From NCBI RefSeq assembly GCF_012927345.1, contig NZ_JABBGJ010000032.1, positions 62,001 through 126,000 of the forward strand: a DNA stretch of 64,000 bases, in the 5' to 3' direction. The notes under the pieces are model-generated. The model was given only the letters and a program-made list of their open reading frames with translations. It did not search any database and was not told the origin of the DNA. How positions within the stretch are numbered: the stretch's first letter is position 1; each line of letters starts with the position of its first letter. The position numbers and the translations under genes are program-made. This DNA comes from Paraburkholderia polaris (GTDB lineage Bacteria > Pseudomonadota > Gammaproteobacteria > Burkholderiales > Burkholderiaceae). Of this stretch, positions 1-8,072 are shown piece by piece.

Positions 1-1
1 A

Positions 2-619
2 CAGAGCCGCGCCGGCAGGCGCCCGATCGTCGTCGCAGACGGACAGGACAATCCGGGTGCCGGCGCGAATTCGGACACCACCGGCGTGCTCCGCGCCCTG
101 ATCAGACAGGACGCTCAGCAGGCTGCGATCGGCCTCATCGTTGATCCGGCGGCCGCCGAAGCGATTCACGAGCGGCAGGTCGGCGAGACGATCCGGCTGT
201 CGCTCGGTGGTCATTCCGGCATCCCCGGCGACGCGCCTTACGAAGACGAGTTCCTGATTGAAGCGATCTCGGACGGCAAGATCGACGCGACCGGCCCGTA
301 CTACGCCGGCTTTCACCTGGATGTCGGGCCGGCCGCCTGCCTGAGACACGGCGGCGTGCGAATCGTAGTGGCTTCGTTCAAGGTGCAGATGGCCGACCAG
401 GCGCTGTTTCGCCTCGTCGGCATCGAGCCCGCCACGCAGGCGATCCTGGTCGTCAAGAGCGCGGTGCATTTCCGCGCCGACTTCGCACCGATCGCAGCCG
501 AGATTATCGTCTGCGCCGCGCCCGGTTCAATGCCCATGCGGCTTGAGCAACTGCCGTGGAGCAAGCTTCCTGTGGGGATGCGACTTGGCGCCAAGGGGCA
601 AGCTTTCGAGCCGGGTTGA
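2..619 (+). CDS. M81 family metallopeptidase (MlrC type), C-terminal part
   Basis: This is the 3' end of a gene that enters from the left edge. The frame is open from base 2, and the GTG at 86 is internal rather than a start. The peptide just before it contains DNPGAGANSDTTGVLRALI, the characteristic junction of the MlrC C-terminal domain, in which DNPGxGxxxDTT is strongly conserved. Family members are zinc enzymes best known from linearised microcystin breakdown, but most copies in soil bacteria act on unknown peptides or amides. The zinc ligands lie in the missing N-terminal part, so activity cannot be judged. It is followed on the same strand by an amidase, which fits a hydrolase cluster. 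Confidence 0.85.
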   Translation, partial: QSRAGRRPIVVADGQDNPGAGANSDTTGVLRALIRQDAQQAAIGLIVDPAAAEAIHERQVGETIRLSLGGHSGIPGDAPYEDEFLIEAISDGKIDATGPYYAGFHLDVGPAACLRHGGVRIVVASFKVQMADQALFRLVGIEPATQAILVVKSAVHFRADFAPIAAEIIVCAAPGSMPMRLEQLPWSKLPVGMRLGAKGQAFEPG

Positions 620-762
620 CGGCCTCGGCGGGTGGCTGATTTGCGCATTCACAGGAGCGCCCGACGAGGTTATCCCGGCACGAAGCAATGCGGTGACGAA
701 GCAACGGCGATAGGCATCCGGAAGGAGCCGATCGCGACAACGAGTAAAGGAATAGGGCAAGT

Positions 763-2289
763 ATGGACAACTCTCTGGTTTCGCTCTCCGCGGACGCGGC
801 GCGGCGTCTGATAGGTAGCCGGCAGGTGTCGCCTGTCGAATTGCTGGAGGCATGCATCGCGCGGATCGAAGCGCTGAACCCCGCTGTCAATGCGATCGCT
901 GCGACCTGCTTCGAGCGTGCGCGCACCGAGGCGAAGCGCGCGGAGGTGGCCGTATTGCGCGGTGAGCCCCTAGGCTTGCTGCATGGCCTGCCGCTTGGCG
1001 TGAAAGATCTCGAGGAGACGGCAGGCCTGCTCACCACGTATGGCTCGCCGCTGTTTCGCTCGAACGTGCCGCAGCGCGATAGCGTGATGGTGGCCCGCTT
1101 GCGCGCTGCGGGCGCGATCGTCGCGGCGAAGACCAATGTGCCGGAAATGGGCGCGGGCGCCAACACCCGTAATGTCGTGTGGGGCGCGACCGGCAATCCC
1201 TTCAATCCGATGTTGAACGCTGGCGGTTCCTCGGGCGGTTCGGCCGCCGCGCTCGCCACCGATATGCTGCCGCTTTGTACCGGCACCGACATGGGCGGTT
1301 CGTTGCGCATCCCCGCGGCGCTGTGCGGCGTGGTTGGCTTCCGGCCTTCGCCTGGACTGGTGCCGAACGACAGCAAACCGCTTGGCTGGACGCCGATCTC
1401 GGTGATCGGCCCGATGGGGCGCGATATCGCCGACATTCGCCTGCTGCTGACGGCGAGTGTCGGTCTCGACGCTAGCGACCCGTTGGGCGAGGATGCTGAT
1501 CCTTCCGCCTTCGCACAGCGTGCACAGGTCGACCTCAGCACGCTGCGCGTCGCCTATACGGAGGACTTCGGCGTCTGCGAGGTCGACGAGGCGCTGCGCT
1601 CAACCTTCCGAGCCAAGATTGCCGAGCTGTCCCGCTACGTGAAGGTCTGCGAGCCGCTCGAGATCGATGTGGGTGAAATCGACCGCTGCTTCGATGTGAT
1701 CCGCGCGCAGAACTTCGTCGCCGGTTTTCAGGATGCCTATCAGCGCGATCCCGCTTCGCTCGGGCCGAACACGCGAAGCAACTACGAAATGGGGCAAACA
1801 ATGTCCCTCGCAGACGTGGTCTGGGCGCATGCCGAACAGACCCGCCTGTTTCGCCGTTTCCAGGAAAAGTTCCAGGATTACGATCTGATCATCTCGCCGA
1901 CCTCACCAATTTCGCCCTTTCCATGGGCGCAAACTTATCTGGCCGAGATCAACGGGCGGCCGCTCGCGAACTATTACCGCTGGCTGGCGCTTACCTATGT
2001 GATCACGCTGGCGACCAATCCGGCTTTGTCGCTGCCGTGTGGCGTCGACCACGCCGGCATGCCGTTTGGCCTGCAACTGGTTGGGCCGTTTCGCGGCGAT
2101 CGTCGCCTGCTCGACATCGCCCAGGCATTCGAGACGGCCTGGCGGCACGATGACGCGCTGCGGCGGCCGCGGCCCGATCTGACGAAACTGTTGCAGCCGG
2201 TCGCCGCGCTCAAGTCTATCGTCACCGACCCGCCGTTGACGGGGATGACCGCCGAAGCGGACGCCAGCGCGGTGCGGCCTGCCGTATGA
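763..2289 (+). CDS. Amidase signature family amidohydrolase
   Basis: A 508-residue member of the amidase signature family, which hydrolyses carboxamides through a Ser-cis-Ser-Lys triad. All three positions are visible: Lys81 in GVKD, Ser156 in NAGGSSGGSAA and Ser180 in GTDMGGSLRIPAA. The 24-residue spacing between the two serines is that of the family. Length and start are normal; the ATG at 763 follows a weakly purine-rich stretch. It sits between an MlrC-type peptidase and an alpha/beta hydrolase on the same strand. The substrate cannot be read from the sequence. GatA is excluded because there is no gatB or gatC nearby. Confidence 0.93.
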   Translation: MDNSLVSLSADAARRLIGSRQVSPVELLEACIARIEALNPAVNAIAATCFERARTEAKRAEVAVLRGEPLGLLHGLPLGVKDLEETAGLLTTYGSPLFRSNVPQRDSVMVARLRAAGAIVAAKTNVPEMGAGANTRNVVWGATGNPFNPMLNAGGSSGGSAAALATDMLPLCTGTDMGGSLRIPAALCGVVGFRPSPGLVPNDSKPLGWTPISVIGPMGRDIADIRLLLTASVGLDASDPLGEDADPSAFAQRAQVDLSTLRVAYTEDFGVCEVDEALRSTFRAKIAELSRYVKVCEPLEIDVGEIDRCFDVIRAQNFVAGFQDAYQRDPASLGPNTRSNYEMGQTMSLADVVWAHAEQTRLFRRFQEKFQDYDLIISPTSPISPFPWAQTYLAEINGRPLANYYRWLALTYVITLATNPALSLPCGVDHAGMPFGLQLVGPFRGDRRLLDIAQAFETAWRHDDALRRPRPDLTKLLQPVAALKSIVTDPPLTGMTAEADASAVRPAV

Positions 2290-2441
2290 CGGGCGCCGGC
2301 GGCACTCATGTTATCGATTATCTGTTGCCGGGCACGTTCGCGGCTGAACTGCGGGCAAGCGCTCTTGTGTATGCGATGCGCGTGTGGCCGAACTTCATGC
2401 CGCCGCAGCGCATCGACACCTTCTATTTGACTTTTCTGTGA
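2286..2441 (+). CDS. Possible 51-residue protein, translationally coupled to the amidase
   Basis: An ATG at 2286 overlaps the amidase stop codon in an ATGA arrangement and opens a frame of 51 codons. The product begins MTGAGGTHVIDYLLPG and ends with an aromatic, hydrophobic stretch (DTFYLTFL). I recognise no family. The stop-start overlap is the only positive evidence, and the frame could be chance or the tail of a lost gene. Confidence 0.25.
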   Translation: MTGAGGTHVIDYLLPGTFAAELRASALVYAMRVWPNFMPPQRIDTFYLTFL

Positions 2442-2475
2442 CCCACTCGTCACATTTCAATAGGGACCCCTACCC

Positions 2476-3489
2476 ATGGAAGACTATTTTGTATTCAATG
2501 CCGGAAACGTGGTGTTGCAATCGGGTATCACGTTCAGAGATGCCAAGCTCGCCTATCAAACCTACGGAACGTTGAACGCAGAAAAATCGAATGTCATTCT
2601 GTATATGACGCCGTTTTCCGCGCACCACTATGACATCGAGTGGATGCTCGGTCCGGGCAAGGCGTTGGACACCGACAAGTACTTCGTTGTTATTCCGAAT
2701 CTGTTCGGCAATGGACTGTCGTCCTCGCCGAGCAACGCAACTGAGCCCTTTAGCGGAAGCCGCTGGCCGAATCTGACGATCGCCGATAACGTCGCGATTC
2801 AACACCAGCTCCTGACGCAAGAACTCGGCATCGACGTTTTGCAATTGGCGTGCGGGTGGTCGATGGGCGGGCTGCAGGCGTATCAATGGGCGTCAATGTA
2901 TCCGCAGATGGTCAGGCGGCTAGTCGTGCTCTGCGGCGCGGCAAAGACCTCGCCGCACAATCAGGTATTCATCGAGGGCGTGCGCGCGACCCTGACGACG
3001 GATCCCGGCTTTCAGAACGGAACGTTCGTCGAACGTCCCGAACGCGGTTTGCGGGCCATGGGCCGTAATTACGCCGCCATGGCGATGTCGCAGACGTTTT
3101 ATCGTAACGAGGTATGGAGGCAGGCCGGTTTTTCCTCGCTCGAAGATTATCTGGTGATGTCGTGGGAACAGAATTTCCTGAAGCGCGATGGCAACAACCT
3201 GATGGCTCAACTATGGACATGGCAACACGCCAACATCGCGGCCAATTCCAGATATAAGGGCGATTTTCACGCGGCGCTGAACGCGATTACCGCGAAGGCG
3301 TTGATCATGCCAAGCGAAACCGACCTGTATTTCCAGGTGGAAGACAACCGCCTCGAGGTCGAGCAAATGCGAAACGCCAGGCTCCTTCCCATTCGGTCGA
3401 TATGGGGCCATCGCGCCGGGCTGCCGACAGCCAATCTGGACGATGCCGCGTTTATTTCCGCTGCTATAACCCGGCATCTTGAGGACTGA
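2476..3489 (+). CDS. Alpha/beta hydrolase related to homoserine O-acetyltransferase
   Basis: A 337-residue alpha/beta-fold protein of the MetX-like group. The nucleophile elbow is CGWSMGG with Ser129, the acid is Asp283 in SETDLYF, and the histidine is His312 in WGHRAG. These are in the order and spacing of MetX-type acyltransferases and their hydrolase relatives. True MetX has GGSMGG and extra substrate loops, and no methionine genes lie nearby, so an amide or ester hydrolase role in the surrounding cluster is more likely than methionine synthesis. The ATG at 2476 lies shortly after AATAGGGACC. No signal peptide, so it is cytoplasmic. Confidence 0.85.
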   Translation: MEDYFVFNAGNVVLQSGITFRDAKLAYQTYGTLNAEKSNVILYMTPFSAHHYDIEWMLGPGKALDTDKYFVVIPNLFGNGLSSSPSNATEPFSGSRWPNLTIADNVAIQHQLLTQELGIDVLQLACGWSMGGLQAYQWASMYPQMVRRLVVLCGAAKTSPHNQVFIEGVRATLTTDPGFQNGTFVERPERGLRAMGRNYAAMAMSQTFYRNEVWRQAGFSSLEDYLVMSWEQNFLKRDGNNLMAQLWTWQHANIAANSRYKGDFHAALNAITAKALIMPSETDLYFQVEDNRLEVEQMRNARLLPIRSIWGHRAGLPTANLDDAAFISAAITRHLED

Positions 3490-3637
3490 CGTACTGGATA
3501 TGCCGCGGCTGCGTCTCGTGTTTCTCTTGCTTACCCTTCGACGTACTGAGTGCGTTGTTCATGAGCGTGGCGTGAGGCCGCAAGGCAAGCGCGCTGCCTG
3601 AGTCATTTCGTGTCACCTATTCGTACGGAGTTGAAGC

Positions 3638-4924
3638 ATGAGCACCCAGGATTTCGGCGCCGGCACCCGCGTGCCGCTTGCACTTTCGCTACACAGCCGC
3701 TGGTGGCAATTATTGTGCGGCCTCGTATGTGCGATGGTCGCCTCCAATCCCCAATACATCTGGACTTTGCTGACGCGCCCGCTGACAGCGCAGCTCGGCG
3801 TGTCGCTGCCGAGTTTGCAGGTCACCTTCTCCATTCTCATTGTCTGCCAGACTTTTCTGTCGCCGCTCGAGGGCTATTTGATCGAGCGCTTTGGACCGCG
3901 CTGGTTGCTGGCCACGGGTGGCGCGATCACGGGGCTTAGCTGGGTACTGACGAGTCGCGCGGAGTCTCTACTGTCCATCTACCTCTGCTATGGCGTTCTC
4001 GGGGGAGTCGGCGTAGGGATAGTCGTGGTCGGCACGATCGGGCTGATGGCACGCTGGTTCCCAGACCGTCGCGGTTTTGCGATAGGCATCGTGATGGCGG
4101 GCTTTGGCATGGGCGCGATGCTCACGACGTTTCCGATCACCAATAGCATCGCCAAGTACGGCTATCAGCATACGCTGGCCGTCTATGGCGTAATCCTCGG
4201 CGGTATCGGCATACTTGCCGCCCTCGGCATGAGGCTGCCGCCTCCTGGCTATATGGCGGACTGGCGGCCGCAGAGAGCCGCCGCCGCCGTACCCGACACG
4301 CGGCCCAGCAATATGCTGCGCACGCCGTTGTTCTGGCTGATGTTTGTGATGATGTCGATGATGGCGACATCCGGCCTGATGGTGACCTCACAAATGGCAG
4401 TCTTCACGCGAGATTTCGGCATGGCGGGGGTCACCGTGTTCGGCCTCGCGGCGTTGCCGCTTGCGTTGACGATTGATCGCGTGGCGAACGGCGTGACGCG
4501 GCCTATGTTCGGATGGATCTCCGATCTGATCGGGCGCGAGCACACGATGCTGATCGCATTCGGGATGGAAGCGATAGCGATGACCTTGTGGCTCACGTTG
4601 CGGCACGACCCATTGTTGTTCGTGCTGCTGTCGGGCGTTGTCTTTCTCGGCTGGGGCGAGATTTTTTCGCTTTTCCCTTCGACGCTCACGGACACCTTTG
4701 GCAGCAAGCATGCGATCGTCAACTACGCGTGCCTGTCTTATGCGCAAGGTATCGGTTCGATCCTGGGCGGGCCGGTGGCCGCGCTACTCCACCAGCATAC
4801 GGGCGGTTGGGACGCGGTGTTCGGCACGGCTATCGCATTGGATAGTTGTACCGCTGTACTCGCGATCGCCGCACTCAGGCCGATGCGCCGCGCGTGGTTT
4901 GCCCGCGCATCCAGGCCCTCCTGA
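3638..4924 (+). CDS. MFS transporter, oxalate/formate antiporter (OFA) type
   Basis: A 428-residue membrane protein with about twelve hydrophobic segments. The N-terminal part (YIWTLLTRPL, then a second helix ending ERFGPRW) matches the OFA branch of the major facilitator superfamily, which exchanges oxalate, formate and other small carboxylates. A GGAG precedes the ATG at 3638. It lies in the middle of a hydrolase cluster on the same strand, so it may import the substrate or export a carboxylate product of the amidases. The substrate is not shown by the sequence. Confidence 0.88.
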   Translation: MSTQDFGAGTRVPLALSLHSRWWQLLCGLVCAMVASNPQYIWTLLTRPLTAQLGVSLPSLQVTFSILIVCQTFLSPLEGYLIERFGPRWLLATGGAITGLSWVLTSRAESLLSIYLCYGVLGGVGVGIVVVGTIGLMARWFPDRRGFAIGIVMAGFGMGAMLTTFPITNSIAKYGYQHTLAVYGVILGGIGILAALGMRLPPPGYMADWRPQRAAAAVPDTRPSNMLRTPLFWLMFVMMSMMATSGLMVTSQMAVFTRDFGMAGVTVFGLAALPLALTIDRVANGVTRPMFGWISDLIGREHTMLIAFGMEAIAMTLWLTLRHDPLLFVLLSGVVFLGWGEIFSLFPSTLTDTFGSKHAIVNYACLSYAQGIGSILGGPVAALLHQHTGGWDAVFGTAIALDSCTAVLAIAALRPMRRAWFARASRPS

Positions 4925-5049
4925 TGCAAACGGCGATTACCAGCTTGCCTGGAAGCTCGCCCACTCGAATCTGCGCTGATGCTTGACCACTGCGTCGATT
5001 CTCTGTTTTTCTTGTCTCCGTAATTTTCACTGAAAGGGATTAAATTCCG

Positions 5050-6201
5050 ATGGATAGCGACCTGATCGACCTGATGATGAAGTGGCGGCACGCACTGCAC
5101 GCCTGTCCGGAAACTGCGTTCGAGGAGGTCGCAACCGCAGACCTCGTCGCCGGCGTGTTGCGACAATATGGCTTCGAGGTACATGGCGGCATCGGACGAA
5201 CCGGTGTGGTCGGCACCATGACCCGAAGCGCGGGACCCGCCATCGGCTTACGTGCCGACATGGACGCGCTGCCGATCGCTGAAGCCAATAGCTTTGCGCA
5301 TCGATCGCAACATGAAGGCAAGATGCATGCGTGTGGCCATGACGGCCACACTGCAATGCTGCTCGGCGCCGCTGTCGCGTTGAGCCGCGACTCCAGTTGG
5401 CGCGGCACGGTACATGTGATTTTTCAGCCAGCAGAAGAGGGGCCGGCGGGCGGCGGCAAGATGATGGTCGAAGAGGGGCTCTTCGAGCGCTTTGCGTGCG
5501 ACGCCGTGTTTGGTTTGCACAACTGGCCGGGCATCCCGCGCGGACATTTTGCGATCAACGACGGTCCGATGATGGCATCGTTCGACACCTTCGAGATTGT
5601 TGTCGACGGCAAAGGCTCGCATGCGGCGATGCCGGAGGAAGGGAGTGACGTGCTGGTGTGTGCTAGCCAGATCGTCACCGCGTTGCAGACAATCATAAGC
5701 CGACGAATTTCCCCGAAGGAATCAGGTGTCGTCAGCGTCACGCAAATTCATGGTGGCGAAGCGTGGAACGTACTTCCTGACCGTGCGGTCATTCGCGGCA
5801 CCGTGCGCTGTTTTTCGAGCGACGTGCAGGAACGAATCCGCGCGTCGATCGGCGACATCTCCTCGGGTATTGCGCGTGCCCTGGGCGCAAACGCGACGCT
5901 TGACTATCGCTACGCGTACCCGGCCACCATCAATACTGCCGCTCAAGCCGATCTTGCAGCTGCGGCCGCCGAGGCGACCGTCGGTGCTTCCAGTGTGCGG
6001 CGAGGTTGTGTGCCTTCGATGGCCTCGGAAGATTTTGCGTTCATGCTGCACGCAAAACCCGGCGCGTACATCTGGATGGGCGTTGACGAGTCGACTCCGG
6101 CAGCACCGCTCCATAATCCGCACTACGATTTCAACGATGCCGCGCTTGCGATCGGTGCGAGTTATTGGGTGAACCTCGTCAAGCTGTTCTGTGCCCGGTA
6201 A
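5050..6201 (+). CDS. M20 family amidohydrolase (hippurate hydrolase type)
   Basis: A 383-residue M20D enzyme of the HipO/IAA-amino-acid hydrolase group, which cleaves N-acyl amino acids with a two-metal centre. Visible ligands and catalytic residues are Cys95 and His97 in HACGHDGH, the Glu pair at 129-130 in FQPAEEG, His157 in GLHNWPG and a final His in HNPHYDF near the C-terminus. The dimerisation lid (KGSHAAMP) lies near residue 195. It ends 9 bases before the next gene, so the two are probably cotranscribed. No signal peptide. Confidence 0.92.
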   Translation: MDSDLIDLMMKWRHALHACPETAFEEVATADLVAGVLRQYGFEVHGGIGRTGVVGTMTRSAGPAIGLRADMDALPIAEANSFAHRSQHEGKMHACGHDGHTAMLLGAAVALSRDSSWRGTVHVIFQPAEEGPAGGGKMMVEEGLFERFACDAVFGLHNWPGIPRGHFAINDGPMMASFDTFEIVVDGKGSHAAMPEEGSDVLVCASQIVTALQTIISRRISPKESGVVSVTQIHGGEAWNVLPDRAVIRGTVRCFSSDVQERIRASIGDISSGIARALGANATLDYRYAYPATINTAAQADLAAAAAEATVGASSVRRGCVPSMASEDFAFMLHAKPGAYIWMGVDESTPAAPLHNPHYDFNDAALAIGASYWVNLVKLFCAR

Positions 6202-6210
6202 AGGACCCTC

Positions 6211-7272
6211 ATGCAACCTGCCAATCTCCAGCATGCTGTGCAATTCTCGATCGACCATGAAACGCCGTGGGACCGCGAGGTCGATGGTGTATGGGGCGTA
6301 CATCCGGACGACCCGCCACCCTGGAACCGGCTGCTCGGACCGGTGCATGGACGTGGACCGGTGTCCGGCGTCATCACTCGGGACGGCCGGCCGCTAACTT
6401 CGTGGGGCGAACCTGATCGCGCCGACCTGACTTTTAGCATCGCCAAGACTTATCTCGCGCTGCTGGCCGGCGTTGCGCACGATCGCGGCCTGATGCCCGA
6501 TGTCGACGAGCCGGTGCACGTGCGAGTGCCGGGTATCGGCTTTGATGACGAACACAACGCGAGCGTGACCTGGGCGCATCTGCTGCAGCAGACGAGCGAA
6601 TGGCAAGGCGTGTGTTTCGGCTTGCCCGACGAGGCCGACCACTACCGATACGTGAAATTCGGCAAGGAGCCCGACGGCAAGAAAGGGGACCGGCGGCCGT
6701 TACAGGCGCCTGGCACCTACTGGGAATACAACGACGTGCGCATCAACCAGTTTTCGCTGGCGTTGCTGCACCTGTTCCGCCGCCCGTTGCCGGAGGTGTT
6801 TCGCGAAGCGATCATGCGGCCACTCGACGCGAGCGAGAACTGGCAATGGGTCGGTTACGACAATGCCTGGGTGGAGGTCGGCGGGCAGCGCGTGCAGTCG
6901 GTTCCGGGCGGCACGCATTGGGGTGGCGGCCTGTCGATCAGCGCCCAGGATCAGATCAAGGTGGCCCAGCTGTTCCTGGGGCAGGGCAGCGTCAACGGGC
7001 AGCGGATCGTCTCCAGCGAGTGGCTGCAGCGCATGCTGACACCGTGTGCGATTGCTCCGTTCTATGGCTACCTGGTCTGGCTTAACCACGAGCGCAGTGT
7101 CTTTCCGAGCGTGCCGGCCTCGAGCTACTTCGCCATCGGCGCGGGCGGTTCGTTCACCTGGATCGAACCTGAACGCCGGCTGGCGGTGGTGGTGCGCTGG
7201 CTCAATCCGGCGCATGCTGACGAATTTTTCAGTTTGGTGCTCAAGGCGATTGACGAGGGGGCGACGAGTTAA
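6211..7272 (+). CDS. Serine hydrolase of the beta-lactamase/esterase (class C) family
   Basis: A 353-residue protein with the SxxK motif of class C beta-lactamase-like enzymes at Ser76-Lys79 (TFSIAKT). A tyrosine in EYNDV (Tyr173) sits where these enzymes carry the catalytic YxN, and a glycine-rich segment near the C-terminus corresponds to the third motif. There is no signal peptide, which favours a cytoplasmic esterase or amidase over a periplasmic beta-lactamase. It starts 9 bases after the M20 gene and ends the hydrolase run. Exact substrate unknown. Confidence 0.85.
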   Translation: MQPANLQHAVQFSIDHETPWDREVDGVWGVHPDDPPPWNRLLGPVHGRGPVSGVITRDGRPLTSWGEPDRADLTFSIAKTYLALLAGVAHDRGLMPDVDEPVHVRVPGIGFDDEHNASVTWAHLLQQTSEWQGVCFGLPDEADHYRYVKFGKEPDGKKGDRRPLQAPGTYWEYNDVRINQFSLALLHLFRRPLPEVFREAIMRPLDASENWQWVGYDNAWVEVGGQRVQSVPGGTHWGGGLSISAQDQIKVAQLFLGQGSVNGQRIVSSEWLQRMLTPCAIAPFYGYLVWLNHERSVFPSVPASSYFAIGAGGSFTWIEPERRLAVVVRWLNPAHADEFFSLVLKAIDEGATS

Positions 7273-7365
7273 TCAGCGTCTATCTGCTTGCCGCACCGCC
7301 GTCGTGCGTGCCTGCCCCATTCGTGCGCATTTCGGCATGCTCGTGCCGTGTGGCGAGCGCCCGAC

Positions 7366-7401
7366 TTGACTGCACGTATGGGGAGTTACCATACGATGGT
7401 A
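7366..7401 (+). promoter_or_regulatory. Candidate promoter with MarR-type operator
   Basis: TTGACT at 7366-7371 is a good -35. A weak -10 (CATACG, 7390-7395) follows at 18 bases. It lies inside a perfect inverted repeat, TACCAT-ACG-ATGGTA (7387-7401). The MarR gene starts 77 bases downstream. A palindrome over the -10 is the usual layout for autorepression by MarR proteins. Binding by this particular protein is inferred. Confidence 0.55.
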
Positions 7402-7478
7402 TGTTTCGTGCGGGGAACGCGTAAAATTCAAATGTTGTAGTGTGCAACCGAATCAGAATACGTGAATGGGAGAACAGC

Positions 7479-7964
7479 ATGTCGAAGGCGCCGTATCCAA
7501 GACTGGAGCATTTGAACTTCCACCTCGATGTACTGAGCGAGTTGGCCAAGGGAGTGGCGTCTGGTCTTTACGAAGCCGAATGCGACGTAACCCTGCGGGA
7601 CCTGCGCGTGCTGCGTTTCGTCGATATGCAGCCTGGCATCTCCCTCGGCCCGCTGATTGAGTTGACATACCTTGAAAAGACGCTGGTTTCGAAGCTGGTC
7701 ACTACGCTAGCTAATCGCGGCTTGCTGACGCGCTCTACCGGCACGACGGATGCACGTGTCATCAACCTGAACTTGACCAGGAAAGGCAAGGCAATTGTCC
7801 GCAAGTGTGATCGGATCGGCAAGGTCTTCGACGAGCAGCTCATGTCCGTTCTGTCAGCGGAGGAAAAGCGAGTGCTTTTTCACTGCGTCAACAAGCTGAC
7901 GGAACACGTTGAGGAGGGCGGTGAATGGACGCTCCCGCCGGCACGACGCAAGCGCACCGCCTGA
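7479..7964 (+). CDS. MarR family transcriptional regulator
   Basis: A 161-residue winged-helix regulator. The ATG at 7479 is preferred over an in-frame GTG at 7440 because GGGAG lies just before it. The central recognition region (SLGPLIELTYLEKTLVSKLVTTL) is followed by the wing with the family's DxR (TTDARVINLNLT). MarR proteins bind palindromic operators as dimers and release them on binding small, often aromatic, ligands. It closes the hydrolase cluster on the same strand, so it may also control those genes, though it has its own promoter and palindrome. Confidence 0.9.
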   Translation: MSKAPYPRLEHLNFHLDVLSELAKGVASGLYEAECDVTLRDLRVLRFVDMQPGISLGPLIELTYLEKTLVSKLVTTLANRGLLTRSTGTTDARVINLNLTRKGKAIVRKCDRIGKVFDEQLMSVLSAEEKRVLFHCVNKLTEHVEEGGEWTLPPARRKRTA

Positions 7965-8072
7965 ATCATTTTTGTCACGTATTGCTCACGACGCTGCAGT
8001 CGTTCGTCTTGCCACGCGAGGCCCATGCGCGCCGATCTGGAGCCGGTTGCCAGTGTTCTCTGGCGCGCGCCG

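Noticed and set aside
504..1541. 345-codon minus-strand frame opposite the amidase
   Set aside because: It is the mirror of a strongly conserved amidase; the translation is Ser/Pro/Arg-rich with no family motifs.
2476..3489. Homoserine O-acetyltransferase (metX) annotation
   Set aside because: The elbow is GWSMGG rather than GGSMGG, and there is no methionine gene context; a hydrolase role in the cluster is more likely.
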